A stretch of 64,000 bases of DNA. Origin: Marivivens sp. LCG002 (GTDB lineage Bacteria > Pseudomonadota > Alphaproteobacteria > Rhodobacterales > Rhodobacteraceae). Below are positions 9,518 to 19,453 of the stretch, one piece after another. A program made the position numbers and the translations under genes. Below the pieces are notes generated by a model. It was not told where the DNA came from. It did not search any database and was given only the letters and a program-made list of their open reading frames with translations. The stretch lies in the NCBI RefSeq assembly GCF_030264275.1, contig NZ_CP127165.1:2719501-2783500 (forward strand), read 5' to 3'. The first letter of the stretch is position 1. Every line of letters begins with the position of its first letter.

Positions 9518-10730
9518 AGTCGCTCTCATCCTCCTTCACGGCATCCACCATGTCTTGCATGATGGTTTGATCCGCTGCGTGAACCCTGTTCCATGATGCA
9601 ATAAACGGCGTCTCCATCGGGTTTTCGAGAAAGAGTTGCCCTGCCCGCATGATGTTCGAAGCAAAGAGTTCGACCGCGCCTTCCTCGGCGTGGCGATCCA
9701 CATGTAATCCGTTCATCCGCGCGTCGTTGTAATAGGTATCCACAAGATCGAGAGCCATCCGATAGTATGTCGCCTTGATCGAGCGGAAAATCTCGTCACT
9801 TAGAACCGTGCCGTCGGCAGCCAGCTTGCGGTAAAGCGCCTTGCAGATGTCCACCGACATCCGCGAAAGTCCCGCGCTGGCATCCTCTGCCGAAAGATCC
9901 TGATGCTTGTGGTCATAGCGATCGGAAATCTCAACCTGACAGACAGAGCGCGGCGAAAGATTGCGCCAAGCTTCGGACAAAAGCCCGATCTCCAAACCCC
10001 AGTCCGACGGGATACGCATATCGGGAAGGATATTGGTCCGCATCGCGAATTCACCCGCAAGCGGATACCGGAACCCCGACAGAAAATCGAGATAGTCGCG
10101 CGGCCCGAGCACATGTTTCATTGCCTGTAAAATCGGTGAAACCAAAAGCCGACTGACGCGCCCATTCAGCTTGCCCTCGGCCACACGGGGATAGAACCCT
10201 TTGGACATCTGATAGGGAAAACCGGGGTTCGCGACAGGATAAACCAGCCGTGTCAGCATCTCTGCCGAATAGGTCAGCACGTCACAATCATGCACCGCGA
10301 CGACCGAACTGTCCTGACGTGCCAGCGTGTAACCGAGACAGAACCAGACATTGCGCCCCTTGCCCGGCTCCGAAGGCGCAAGCGCGAGCGTCTCGAGCCG
10401 TGCATCGATTGCCTTCAGGCGCGGCCCATCATTCCAAAGCACCACATGATCCTGCTTCAATCGGCTGAAAAAAGTGCGGGCATAAATGTATTGCTCACGG
10501 CTGGCCCGATCGAGACCGATGACGATCCGATGCAGAAACGGAACCTTTTCCAACTCGTCCAAAATCCTTGGAAGCGCCTCTCCCTCGAGTTCGGAAAAGA
10601 GCGACGGCAAAATAAGAGTGATCTTGCGACTTGCACCAAAGGCCTCGACCTCGCGCATCATCGCCTCGGTCGATTGCGTCCTGAGATCGTGAAAGGTTGC
10701 GATGTTTCCGGATTGGTGAAAATCGGCCAT
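9498..10730 (-). CDS. GT81-type glycosyltransferase (glucosyl/mannosyl-3-phosphoglycerate synthase-like)
   Basis: A 410-residue nucleotide-sugar transferase with a GT-A fold. The N-terminal ITLILPSLFSELEGEALPRI and the metal-binding DCD in VAVHDCDVLTY fit the glucosyl-3-phosphoglycerate synthase family (GT81). The gene begins 10 bases after the stop of a HAD phosphatase of the mannosyl-3-phosphoglycerate phosphatase type, with a GGGGA ribosome site upstream. Together the pair would make glucosyl- or mannosylglycerate, a compatible solute fitting a marine bacterium. The sugar donor cannot be told from sequence. Confidence 0.75.
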   Translation of the reverse strand: MADFHQSGNIATFHDLRTQSTEAMMREVEAFGASRKITLILPSLFSELEGEALPRILDELEKVPFLHRIVIGLDRASREQYIYARTFFSRLKQDHVVLWNDGPRLKAIDARLETLALAPSEPGKGRNVWFCLGYTLARQDSSVVAVHDCDVLTYSAEMLTRLVYPVANPGFPYQMSKGFYPRVAEGKLNGRVSRLLVSPILQAMKHVLGPRDYLDFLSGFRYPLAGEFAMRTNILPDMRIPSDWGLEIGLLSEAWRNLSPRSVCQVEISDRYDHKHQDLSAEDASAGLSRMSVDICKALYRKLAADGTVLSDEIFRSIKATYYRMALDLVDTYYNDARMNGLHVDRHAEEGAVELFASNIMRAGQLFLENPMETPFIASWNRVHAADQTIMQDMVDAVKEDESDFMPAFA

Positions 10731-10740
10731 TGGGTCCCCT

Positions 10741-11526
10741 TCAGGCTTCGGTCAAAAGGTCTAGTTCTGCGAAAACGGCGGCGCTCCAGCCCTCTGGCCC
10801 TTCTTGGGTCGTGCGGGTGATCCTGCCTTCTTTCTCGCCCTGAAGTGGAGGGATCGGCGTGCCCCGACGATTGAGAACGATGACACCGCGATCTGCGGCT
10901 TCGATCATCTCGGCATCATTCGGCGCATCCCCAAGCGCAAGAGTGCGCCCCCCGAACCGCGCCCGAAGCTCTCGCATGCGCTCGGCCTTGCTCGCACCGA
11001 ACGAGACCGTCAAAAACCGCCCGCCATATTGCGCAACAAGACCGACCTGCCCCAAGGCGGCGACAAAAGCCGTCTCTTGCGACGGGCTGCCGAGAAAAAG
11101 GCCTGGCTCCGAAAACTGGCGCTGCATCGCGCGCGACACCTGATCAGAGGCAAGCCCCGTATGACGTTGAACCGCATCGGGCCCCATATCGGCAAACCCG
11201 CGAAACTCGGCCCTCAGCATCGGATCGACACGATCAAGCAACGACCGGAGCTCTTGGTATCGGGATGTCGCTGGCGTATCGGCAGTGCCCAGAATCCCCG
11301 CGCCGTTTTCGACAATGGCGGGACAGTCGGAAAATCCCAAAGCCGCCCTGATCGGCTCCAACTCGGCGGCTGTCTTGCTGCTCGCCAGAACCAGCCGCGC
11401 ACCTCGCGCCTTTAGCTCCGCAAGCGCGGGCTTGGCCCGTTCGAACGAATAGCTGTCGTGATCGAGTAAAGTTCCATCCAAATCGCTAAAGACCGTAAGT
11501 CCCGTCAAAACATCCCCTTCTTTCAT
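10741..11526 (-). CDS. HAD-IIB phosphatase, mannosyl-3-phosphoglycerate phosphatase-like
   Basis: HAD-superfamily hydrolase with catalytic motif FSDLDGTLLDHD at the N-terminus and the C-terminal LALGDAPNDAEMIEAAD motif of the IIB (Cof/MPGP) subclass. It would remove phosphate from the glycosyl-3-phosphoglycerate made by the next gene. The start is uncertain: ATGs occur at 11541, 11529 and 11526, and a TTG at 11508 has a well-placed AAGGGG upstream and would begin just before the catalytic motif. I give the ATG at 11526. First gene of a two-gene operon. Confidence 0.82.
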   Translation of the reverse strand: MKEGDVLTGLTVFSDLDGTLLDHDSYSFERAKPALAELKARGARLVLASSKTAAELEPIRAALGFSDCPAIVENGAGILGTADTPATSRYQELRSLLDRVDPMLRAEFRGFADMGPDAVQRHTGLASDQVSRAMQRQFSEPGLFLGSPSQETAFVAALGQVGLVAQYGGRFLTVSFGASKAERMRELRARFGGRTLALGDAPNDAEMIEAADRGVIVLNRRGTPIPPLQGEKEGRITRTTQEGPEGWSAAVFAELDLLTEA

Positions 11527-11760
11527 CATCAGGTTAAACAAACCACATTCGGCTTTGGATTACTTCGCACTTGCAGAAATAACGTCCCATCGGCCCAAAG
11601 GGTTCCCCTCGGATGCGCGAGGATTGGCCGAGCTGCACAGATTTGAGGCAGCGCTTGACCTCGGTTCGCCTTGACCGAAACGCCTCATGCCTTACTAGAG
11701 TGGCGACAGGGCCAAAGTCGGACATACCTTTGGCGCGGGCTGGCGGGACCGAACGTGACT
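11527..11760. other. Intergenic promoter region between the phosphatase operon and kdtA
   Basis: About 230 bases between divergent genes if kdtA starts at the ATG at 11761. An in-frame TTG at 11671 could extend kdtA by 30 residues. No convincing -35/-10 pair or operator was recognised here. Confidence 0.4.
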
Positions 11761-12948
11761 ATGGCAAGATCACTCACTTTATCGGCATATCTGGCGCTTC
11801 ATCGCGGCAAGACGACACCGCTTCCCGACTGGCGCCGCCGCCCGAATGCGCCTGTCGTCTGGATCAGATGCGGTTCCCCCACACGGCTCGCCGCTGCAGA
11901 AGCCATTGCCTCCCTTCACGAGATGGAAGACCTCGGCGTCGAGATGCTGATCACAGGAGCAGGCGACTCCGCGCTCTATTTTACGGCGCAAAACCCGAAC
12001 GCCACCCAGATCGAAGCCTTCCTCGATCACTGGAAACCCGACGCGGTGCTCTGGCTCGGAGGCGAGAACCTTGATCCCGCCGCCATCGTCGCCACTCATG
12101 CCCGCGAGATTCCCAACATTCTCGTCGAAGCGTCCGGGCCCGACCTCGCTCAGAGCTTCTCGGGCTGGTTTCCAGGGATGCCCCGCGCCGTCATGCAACG
12201 CCTCTCTCAGGTCCTGTGCACCGACGCCGCCGCGCAAAAGAAGCTCCTGAAAACCAAACTCGACGAGGCCAAAGTCGAAATCACAGGAACGATCGACGAA
12301 GACCCCGAAGTCCTCGACTTCGACGAGGATCAATTCGCAGCCGTCAATCAGGCCATAGGCACCCGTCAATGCTGGCTTGCTGCACCTGTGCGCCTTGCCG
12401 AAGCGAACATTTTGGTCGAGGCACATAAACACGCCTGTCGCCGCGCGCATCGTCTTCTGCTCATCGTGGTGCCTGCTTTGGAAGAGGACGCAAGCGCCAT
12501 TGCCGATGGGTTCCGTGCGCACGGCTTTGAAACGCTTCTGTCCGCAGACGGCACCGAAATCTCGGAAACGACCCGCGTTCTGGTGCTGGATACCGATGGC
12601 GACGACCTCGGGCTTTGGTATCGCATCAGTCCCATCACCTATGCGGCCGGCACATTGATCGGCGGCAATTCCCAAGACCCCTTCGACATCGCAACGCTTG
12701 GCTCTTCGATCATCCACGGTCCGATTGTCGGGGCTCATGCGCTTCGATATGCCCGTCTCGACCAAGCAGGCGGTTGCCTTGTGATCAACAACGCAGGCGA
12801 ATTGGGCGCGGCGGTCGAAACGCTTTTGTCACCTGATCGCACCGCGACCATCGCGATGGCGGCTTGGGACGTGACATCGGGTGGCGCCATCGCCACCAGC
12901 CGCGTTGCCTCGCTCATCAGGGACGTGCTGGAACGGAAAGGATACTGA
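11761..12948 (+). CDS. kdtA: 3-deoxy-D-manno-octulosonic acid (Kdo) transferase
   Basis: Inner-membrane GT30 enzyme that adds Kdo to the lipid A precursor. The 395-residue product starts MARSLTLSAYLALHRG, a short positive/hydrophobic membrane-associating segment. It then has the N-terminal glycosyltransferase domain (PVVWIRCGSPTRLAAAEAI) and a C-terminal GT-B domain with YAAGTLIGGNSQDPFDIATLGSSIIHGP. The last motif matches the family's GGxxxxxxxEPA-type acceptor region in altered form. It lies two bases upstream of lpxK, supporting the role. An alternative TTG start at 11671 would give 425 residues. Confidence 0.85.
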   Translation: MARSLTLSAYLALHRGKTTPLPDWRRRPNAPVVWIRCGSPTRLAAAEAIASLHEMEDLGVEMLITGAGDSALYFTAQNPNATQIEAFLDHWKPDAVLWLGGENLDPAAIVATHAREIPNILVEASGPDLAQSFSGWFPGMPRAVMQRLSQVLCTDAAAQKKLLKTKLDEAKVEITGTIDEDPEVLDFDEDQFAAVNQAIGTRQCWLAAPVRLAEANILVEAHKHACRRAHRLLLIVVPALEEDASAIADGFRAHGFETLLSADGTEISETTRVLVLDTDGDDLGLWYRISPITYAAGTLIGGNSQDPFDIATLGSSIIHGPIVGAHALRYARLDQAGGCLVINNAGELGAAVETLLSPDRTATIAMAAWDVTSGGAIATSRVASLIRDVLERKGY

Positions 12949-12950
12949 CT

Positions 12951-13913
12951 ATGGCCGCGCCGCGCTTCTGGTATCAACCCAAGGGACTTTTCTCGACCGT
13001 GCTTGCGCCGCTTGGATGGCTCTATGCCATGGGAACGGCGCGCCGTCTCAGAGGCGCATCCTATCGCGCCTCGGTCCCTGTGATCTGCATCGGCAACATC
13101 AATGTCGGCGGCACAGGCAAAACCCCGACGACGATCGCCCTCGCGCAAAAGCTCATCTCCATGGGCATCGAGCCGCATGTCGTCTCGCGCGGGTATGGCG
13201 GCCGGCTTCAGGGTCCCGTTCGTGTGGTCGAGCGCAGCCATACCGCCCACGACGTCGGCGACGAACCACTCCTGATCGCGGCCTTTACCCCGACGTGGAT
13301 TGCCAAGGATCGCGCCGCAGGTGTCAAAGCCGCCGAGGCTGCAGGAGCCGAGATCATTCTCCTTGATGACGGGTTCCAGAATCCCGCCGTGCACAAGGAC
13401 ATCTCGATTGTTGTAGTGGACGCCAAACGCGGCTTCGGCAACGGGGCAGTGATGCCCGCAGGACCGCTCCGCGAACCTGTGGACAAAGGTCTGAAACGGG
13501 CCGATTTCGTCCTGACCATCGGCGATCAAAACGCCTTTGACCGCGCGCTTCCCGTGCCGCGTTTGCGTGGATCGCTCAAGCCGCTGATGACGGGGATGCA
13601 GTGGCAGGGGATGCGCGTTCTGGCCTTTGCGGGGATCGGCGACCCGTCGAAATTCTTTGCCACCTTGCGAAGTCTCGGGGCCGAGGTGATCCGCGGCGAA
13701 GCGCTCGAAGATCACCAGCCGCTAACCGAAGCGCTCATGACGCGCCTCGAGCTCGAAGGAAAAACCCGCATCGCACAGCTCGTCACCACCGAAAAAGACG
13801 CCGTGCGCCTTCCCGACAGCTTCCGCCCCAAGGTGCTCACCCTTCCTGTGCGGTTGGAGCTCGAGGACTGGGAGCCGCTCCTCGAAAGGCTCGCCCCGCT
13901 TCTCGAAAAATAA
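12951..13913 (+). CDS. lpxK: Tetraacyldisaccharide 4'-kinase
   Basis: Phosphorylates the 4' position of the tetraacyl disaccharide to give lipid IVA, the step just before Kdo transfer. The 320-residue product has an N-terminal membrane-associated helix and a Walker A motif in GNINVGGTGKTPT, followed by HVVSRGYGG and LDDGFQN, all typical of LpxK. The ATG lies two bases after the kdtA stop; the longer in-frame extension upstream is inside kdtA and is rejected. kdtA-lpxK form one operon of lipid A-Kdo assembly. Confidence 0.93.
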   Translation: MAAPRFWYQPKGLFSTVLAPLGWLYAMGTARRLRGASYRASVPVICIGNINVGGTGKTPTTIALAQKLISMGIEPHVVSRGYGGRLQGPVRVVERSHTAHDVGDEPLLIAAFTPTWIAKDRAAGVKAAEAAGAEIILLDDGFQNPAVHKDISIVVVDAKRGFGNGAVMPAGPLREPVDKGLKRADFVLTIGDQNAFDRALPVPRLRGSLKPLMTGMQWQGMRVLAFAGIGDPSKFFATLRSLGAEVIRGEALEDHQPLTEALMTRLELEGKTRIAQLVTTEKDAVRLPDSFRPKVLTLPVRLELEDWEPLLERLAPLLEK

Positions 13914-13940
13914 AGGCCGCCCGATGATGGACGGCCCTTA
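13914..13940. terminator. Hairpin between convergent lpxK and the DsbA-like gene
   Basis: GGCCGCCC and GGACGGCC pair with one wobble around a GATGAT loop, in the 45-base gap between converging stops. It is likely a shared terminator; no strong T tract is seen on either strand. Confidence 0.5.
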
Positions 13941-13958
13941 CATCCTCGTGCAAAGGAC

Positions 13959-14597
13959 TTAGCCTTCGAGTGCCTTGTCGAGAAGAGCGGCAAAGTCCTC
14001 GTAGGACATGTTCGAGTACTTCTCGCCGTTGATCATAAAGCTCGGCGTCGAAGCGATCTCGTCTCTGGTCGAGTTCTCTTCGAACCACGACACAAGAGCC
14101 TGCGCTTTTTCGCCGTCCTGCATACAGGCATCGAGATCGGCATCGGAAAGGCCGGCAACCTTGCCGATGTTGCGAAGATTGTCCGCAATCACCACCGGAT
14201 CACCGCCCGCAGTCCACTCGCGCTGTTTTTCATAGATCATATCGGCGATACCGAAATACCGCATCTCGCCACCACAACGCGCAATCATCGAAGCCCAGAG
14301 GCCGAAACGGTCAAAGTAGATCTCGCGATACACGAACTTGATCTTGCCCGTATCAATATAGTTCTTCTTGATCTCTTTGAACTGGTTCGCATGGAAGTTT
14401 GCACAATGCGGACAGGTGAAAGACGCGTATTCGATGACCTCGACGGTCGCATCGGGGTTGCCGAGTACCATGTCGGTGATCTGGACGCCTGCATCCTGAT
14501 CGGCGGCGGCTGTATCCTGAGCCAGAGCAGCGGTCAGGCCCAGCGAAGAACTCACCAGTGCAGCCGTCGCGGTGGTCAAAAGAAATCGTCTATTCAT
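13959..14597 (-). CDS. DsbA-family thiol-disulfide oxidoreductase
   Basis: Periplasmic thioredoxin-fold protein of 212 residues. It has a signal peptide (MNRRFLLTTATAALVSSSLG, cut near ALAQ) and a CPHC active site at Cys62-Cys65 (FTCPHCANFH). The cis-proline loop is STPSF. This places it with DsbA/BdbD-like proteins that introduce or shuffle disulfides. The ATG at 14597 opens directly into the signal peptide; an upstream in-frame ATG at 14612 overlaps the previous gene. It follows the DUF721 gene by 11 bases on the same strand. Confidence 0.9.
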   Translation of the reverse strand: MNRRFLLTTATAALVSSSLGLTAALAQDTAAADQDAGVQITDMVLGNPDATVEVIEYASFTCPHCANFHANQFKEIKKNYIDTGKIKFVYREIYFDRFGLWASMIARCGGEMRYFGIADMIYEKQREWTAGGDPVVIADNLRNIGKVAGLSDADLDACMQDGEKAQALVSWFEENSTRDEIASTPSFMINGEKYSNMSYEDFAALLDKALEG

Positions 14598-14608
14598 ACG
14601 TGCCTCTA

Positions 14609-15124
14609 TCAAGCTTTGTGTTTGTTCAGAACATTTGCCGCCAGCGTCTCGAGTGCAAGTCGCAAATTCTCGTTACCCACACCATCGGCGACTTGACGCG
14701 CTTTTTCCATCACCTCGGGTGGGGGCGGGGCCTTTTCGGCTTTCGCCTTGTATTCAAAGGAAACTTGCCCCTCGGCAAAGCCTGTGGGCGCGGTCTGTGT
14801 GACCTTGATACGGCTGATTGCGGAATAGCCGTAACACTGGTTCACTTTTTCGCGCACCTGCTCCTTTTGCATCTCGAGGATCGGGGCATTCGCCCCTGTG
14901 GTCAAAAGCGTGAGCGTCGCCCCCATGCCGCCGCGCCCGTAAGAGATGTTCACGGGCCGCGCGATCGCCGCGATATTCGGCCCGACGATCTCTTCCCAAT
15001 GGGTCAAAAGACGCGACACCGCAAAGCCGCGCGACTCGGAAGCGGTGCGGATACGGGTCTGCATATGCGTGATGACCCGAGAAAATCCACGAGTCGTGCT
15101 GCGGGAGCGTGGCTGTTTGTCCAT
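14609..15124 (-). CDS. DUF721 (DciA-like) protein
   Basis: A 171-residue protein of the DUF721 family, whose studied member DciA helps load the replicative helicase DnaB in bacteria lacking DnaC/DnaI. The core segment LLTHWEEIVGPNIAAIARPVNISYGR followed by a beta-rich region and NQCYGYSAISRIKV is typical. C-terminally it has an alanine/lysine/proline-rich linker and a helical tail. It shares a short divergent region with mutY and probably forms an operon with the downstream DsbA-like gene. Helicase loading is known only for the family. Confidence 0.8.
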   Translation of the reverse strand: MDKQPRSRSTTRGFSRVITHMQTRIRTASESRGFAVSRLLTHWEEIVGPNIAAIARPVNISYGRGGMGATLTLLTTGANAPILEMQKEQVREKVNQCYGYSAISRIKVTQTAPTGFAEGQVSFEYKAKAEKAPPPPEVMEKARQVADGVGNENLRLALETLAANVLNKHKA

Positions 15125-15198
15125 GATGCACTATTGTAGTGAATGGCGGCACAAGTGCCAGAGAAACCCGAGAGCGGAGACAAGAAACCTTGGTGAAC

Positions 15199-16236
15199 AT
15201 GAGCCGGATTTTGCTCGAATGGTATGATCGCAATGCCCGTGTCATGCCTTGGCGCGTCTCGCCCGTTGATCGTGCCGACGGGATAAAGCCTGATCCCTAT
15301 CGCATCTGGATGTCCGAAGTGATGCTCCAGCAAACCACCGTAGCCGCCGTGCGCGATTACTTCCGCCGTTTCATCGACCACTGGCCCACTGTGACCGATC
15401 TCGCCAATGCCCAAGATGCCGATGTCATGGCCGAATGGGCGGGGCTTGGATACTATGCCCGCGCGCGCAATCTTCTCAAATGTGCCCGCCATGTGGTCGA
15501 GCACCACGGCGGCGTCTTCCCGAATACGCACGACGCGCTTCTCACGCTCCCCGGCGTCGGTCCCTATACCGCTGCGGCGATTTCCTCGATTGCCTTCGAT
15601 CTCCCCGAAACGGTGGTCGACGGAAACGTGGAGCGGGTGATCTCGCGCCTCTGCGACATCCACACGCCTCTTCCCACCTCCAAGCCCGAGCTGACCGCGC
15701 TTGCCAAGTCTCTGACCCCGACCGAGCGGGCGGGCGATTATGCCCAAGCGATCATGGATCTCGGCGCGACCATCTGCACGCCCAAATCGCCTGCCTGCGG
15801 CATCTGTCCGTGGCGCGAGCCCTGCCTTGGCCGCGCACGCGGCACCGCAGCCGATCTCCCCAAGAAAATCGCCAAAAAGCCCAAGCCGACCCGCGTCGGC
15901 ATTGTCTATATCGCCCGCCGCGAGGACGGCGCTTGGCTCATGGAGACCCGCCCCGACAAGGGCCTGCTTGGCGGGATGCTTGCCTTTCCCACGACCGAAT
16001 GGGGCGAAACGACCGACGATCATCCACCGGCAAGCGCGGAGTGGACCGAGCTGGAGTCCGAAGCGCTCCACACCTTCACGCATTTCCACCTGCGTCTGAG
16101 GATACAGACCGCCTGGATCGACTCCACACCGACCCGTGGTGATTTCCTGAGCGCCTCGGACTTCAGCCCGACCGCCCTCCCCACCGTATTCCGCAAGGCC
16201 TTCGACCTCGCACACGAGACCATGCGTCACAATTGA
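15199..16236 (+). CDS. mutY: A/G-specific adenine DNA glycosylase
   Basis: Base-excision repair enzyme that removes adenine paired with 8-oxoguanine. It has the helix-hairpin-helix LPGVGPYTAAAI, the catalytic Asp in ETVVDGNVERV, and the 4Fe-4S ligands C-x6-C-x2-C-x5-C (CTPKSPACGICPWREPC). A C-terminal NUDIX-like domain that senses 8-oxoG starts near TRVGIVYIARRE. The start is uncertain: ATG at 15199 is given; GTGs at 15193 and 15139 are also in frame, but the one at 15139 leaves only 14 bases to the divergent gene. Confidence 0.93.
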   Translation: MSRILLEWYDRNARVMPWRVSPVDRADGIKPDPYRIWMSEVMLQQTTVAAVRDYFRRFIDHWPTVTDLANAQDADVMAEWAGLGYYARARNLLKCARHVVEHHGGVFPNTHDALLTLPGVGPYTAAAISSIAFDLPETVVDGNVERVISRLCDIHTPLPTSKPELTALAKSLTPTERAGDYAQAIMDLGATICTPKSPACGICPWREPCLGRARGTAADLPKKIAKKPKPTRVGIVYIARREDGAWLMETRPDKGLLGGMLAFPTTEWGETTDDHPPASAEWTELESEALHTFTHFHLRLRIQTAWIDSTPTRGDFLSASDFSPTALPTVFRKAFDLAHETMRHN

Positions 16237-16283
16237 ACCCAAAAGAGGCAGGCGCTAGGCTCGGCTCAACTCAAGAGGCACAC

Positions 16284-17408
16284 ATGGCCAAGCAAAGCAC
16301 TCTTCCCTCTGCGCTCCCGTTCTGGGCGTCGCTCCTGTTGGTTCCGCTTCCGATCATCGCCGCGATCTACGGCGGTTGGACGATCCTTCTCACACCGCTG
16401 CTCGGGTGGCACACCTTTACACTCATCGATGCGCTCAGCACGCACAACACCGACAACCCCGATCCCGATACCCCTTCGGATCATCTCAAGTGGTATCGCG
16501 CGATCACACTGCTCTGGCCGTTCGTCCAATTTGCACTGATCTTCGGCATCATCGCCTATCTTGCTGCGACCGACCACCTGACCACAGGCGGCAAGATCGG
16601 TGCGATGTTCGCAACGGGCATTCTGACGGGAACCATCGGCATCGTTTACGCCCATGAACTCCTCCATCAGAAAAACAATCTCGAGCGCTGGCTGGGCGAC
16701 ATCCTCCTTGCCATGGCGCTCTATTCCCATTTCAGGTCCGAGCATCTTCTCGTGCACCACACCTATGTCGGCACGCCGCGCGACCCCGTGACCGCGCGTT
16801 ACAACGAAAACTTCTACCGCTTTTTCCTGCGTGTTCTGATCCAGTGCCCGCCCTCGGCATGGCGGGCGGAAAAAGCGATGCTCGCACGCCGCAATCTCCC
16901 CGTCTGGAGCCGCCGCAATCCCTTCTGGCGCTATGCTGCGCTCCAACTCGCGATGCTGGCGCTCGCCTATCTGATCGGCGGCTGGACAGGGATCGGGCTC
17001 TTCGCGGTCCAAGCCTTTACGGGCGTCCTCGCGCTTGAGATCACCAACTATGTCGAACACTACGGTCTCACCCGCCGTCACCTCGGCGACGGCAAATACG
17101 AGCATGTGAAACCGCACCACAGCTGGAACGCCTCGCATCGCGGTACCAACTGGCTCCTGATCAATCTCCAGCGCCACTCGGACCACCATTATAAACCCGA
17201 CCGCCGCTTCCCTCTGCTGCAAACCTATGACGAAACCGAGGCGCCCCAGCTTCCGCTGGGCTATCCGCTCATGGGAATTGCGGCCCTGACGCCTCCGCTG
17301 TGGCGGCGCGTGATGAACCCAAAGGTCCGCGCATGGCGCAAGACCTATTACCCCGACATCACCGACTGGAGCGCCTATAAAACCGCCTCCAACCCGATGC
17401 CCCGCTAA
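16284..17408 (+). CDS. alkB: Alkane 1-monooxygenase (AlkB-type membrane di-iron hydroxylase)
   Basis: Integral-membrane hydroxylase that oxidises the terminal carbon of medium/long alkanes. The 374-residue protein has about six hydrophobic segments and the histidine boxes that bind two irons: HELLHQK, EHLLVHH and LQRHSDHH, plus the AlkB signature NYVEHYGL. This distinguishes it from fatty-acid desaturases. It needs rubredoxin and rubredoxin reductase, which are not nearby. The ATG at 16284 is chosen because the protein then opens with a normal cytoplasmic start before TM1. It follows mutY by 47 bases. Confidence 0.85.
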   Translation: MAKQSTLPSALPFWASLLLVPLPIIAAIYGGWTILLTPLLGWHTFTLIDALSTHNTDNPDPDTPSDHLKWYRAITLLWPFVQFALIFGIIAYLAATDHLTTGGKIGAMFATGILTGTIGIVYAHELLHQKNNLERWLGDILLAMALYSHFRSEHLLVHHTYVGTPRDPVTARYNENFYRFFLRVLIQCPPSAWRAEKAMLARRNLPVWSRRNPFWRYAALQLAMLALAYLIGGWTGIGLFAVQAFTGVLALEITNYVEHYGLTRRHLGDGKYEHVKPHHSWNASHRGTNWLLINLQRHSDHHYKPDRRFPLLQTYDETEAPQLPLGYPLMGIAALTPPLWRRVMNPKVRAWRKTYYPDITDWSAYKTASNPMPR

Positions 17409-17410
17409 AC

Positions 17411-17445
17411 GAAAAAGCCCCGCCGTGCGAAACGGCGGGGTAAGT
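17411..17445 (-). terminator. Intrinsic terminator of ccrM (and alkB)
   Basis: CCCCGCCGT and ACGGCGGGG form a perfect 9-bp stem around GCGAA (17418-17440). On the minus strand it is followed by CTTTTTC, so it best terminates ccrM; it can also stop alkB transcription from the other side. Confidence 0.75.
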
Positions 17446-17509
17446 TAGTGCTCTCCATCAGACACACCAAGAGACATGTCTCGGGAACACTCGGCGGTAA
17501 CTCTATCTA

Positions 17510-18637
<1,128 letters not shown>

Positions 18638-18702
18638 TTATTCTCGCTCATTTGGTTGAGACAAAAATGCGTGACCAAGCGGTCTATGTCAAAAACTTTA
18701 TT

Positions 18703-18707
18703 GAATC
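18703..18707. promoter_or_regulatory. GANTC methylation site upstream of ccrM
   Basis: A GAATC lies in the 104-base gap between rnhB and ccrM, 87 bases before the ccrM start. In Caulobacter, GANTC methylation state affects ccrM transcription; a similar feedback here is inference from one short site. Confidence 0.35.
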
Positions 18708-18720
18708 AGGTGGTTACGTT

Positions 18721-19344
18721 TTATTCTTGATACAAGATATTGTGCACCGGTTTAAAAGACCTCCGATGATGTGGTGTAACCCCTATTTTTATGAGTGCTT
18801 CGCGATGTTGCTTACTCGGATAGCCTGCATTTTGCTCCCATCCATAGCCGGGAAACTGTTGCGCCAATCCCACCATTATTCTGTCGCGACACACTTTTGC
18901 CACAATTGAAGCCGCCGCAATCGACAGCGAACGAGCGTCACCCTTGATGATCGCTTCGGCGGATTGCGCGACCCCTTTCGGAATCAAGTTGCCATCGATC
19001 AAAAGATGGTCGGGCACCGAGCCAAGCGCCGCAACCGCCCGCTCCATCGCAAGATGCGAAGCCCGAAGGATATTGAGCGCGTCGATCTCTTCGACGGAGG
19101 CATGCGCAATTCCGACATCACATTGCGCGAGGATCTGATCGTAAAGCGCCTCGCGTTTTTTGTGCGACAGTTTCTTACTGTCGTTCAAACCCTCGGGGAT
19201 ATTGTCGGGGTCAAGCACCACCGCGGCGGCCGTAACAGGCCCTGCCAAAGGTCCGCGTCCGACTTCATCGACGCCCGCAACACGGGTGAACCCACGCGCC
19301 AAAGCCGCGCGCTCGAAACTCAGATCAGGTGTGTAATCGCTCAT
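18721..19344 (-). CDS. rnhB: Ribonuclease HII
   Basis: Removes single ribonucleotides and RNA from RNA-DNA hybrids. The 207-residue protein has the signature VAGVDEVGRGPLAGPV with the metal-binding Asp26-Glu27, a further LIDG with catalytic Asp, and the SIAAASIVAKVCRDR segment with its conserved Lys. Length is normal for type 2 RNases H. It is directly upstream of ccrM on the same strand, with about 100 bases between, so co-transcription is possible. Confidence 0.95.
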   Translation of the reverse strand: MSDYTPDLSFERAALARGFTRVAGVDEVGRGPLAGPVTAAAVVLDPDNIPEGLNDSKKLSHKKREALYDQILAQCDVGIAHASVEEIDALNILRASHLAMERAVAALGSVPDHLLIDGNLIPKGVAQSAEAIIKGDARSLSIAAASIVAKVCRDRIMVGLAQQFPGYGWEQNAGYPSKQHREALIKIGVTPHHRRSFKPVHNILYQE

Positions 19345-19390
19345 GCGCCGCTTCTAGCGCCCAGCGCCCCGCACCGCAAAGCAAGAAAGC

Positions 19391-19423
19391 GAGGGGTGGC
19401 TTTCTGGACATGTGCCACCCCTC
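19391..19423. terminator. 10-bp hairpin between a secreted-protein gene and rnhB
   Basis: GAGGGGTGGC pairs perfectly with GCCACCCCTC across a 13-base loop. It lies after the stop of the minus-strand secreted-protein gene and before rnhB. A T tract is missing, so termination or a leader structure of rnhB are both possible. Confidence 0.5.
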
Positions 19424-19453
19424 CGAGGTTCCAGTGATGGGGTCACTGAACTC

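Noticed and set aside
14598-14612. Upstream ATG extending the DsbA-like protein by five residues
   Set aside because: Overlaps the preceding stop and places extra residues before a typical signal peptide.
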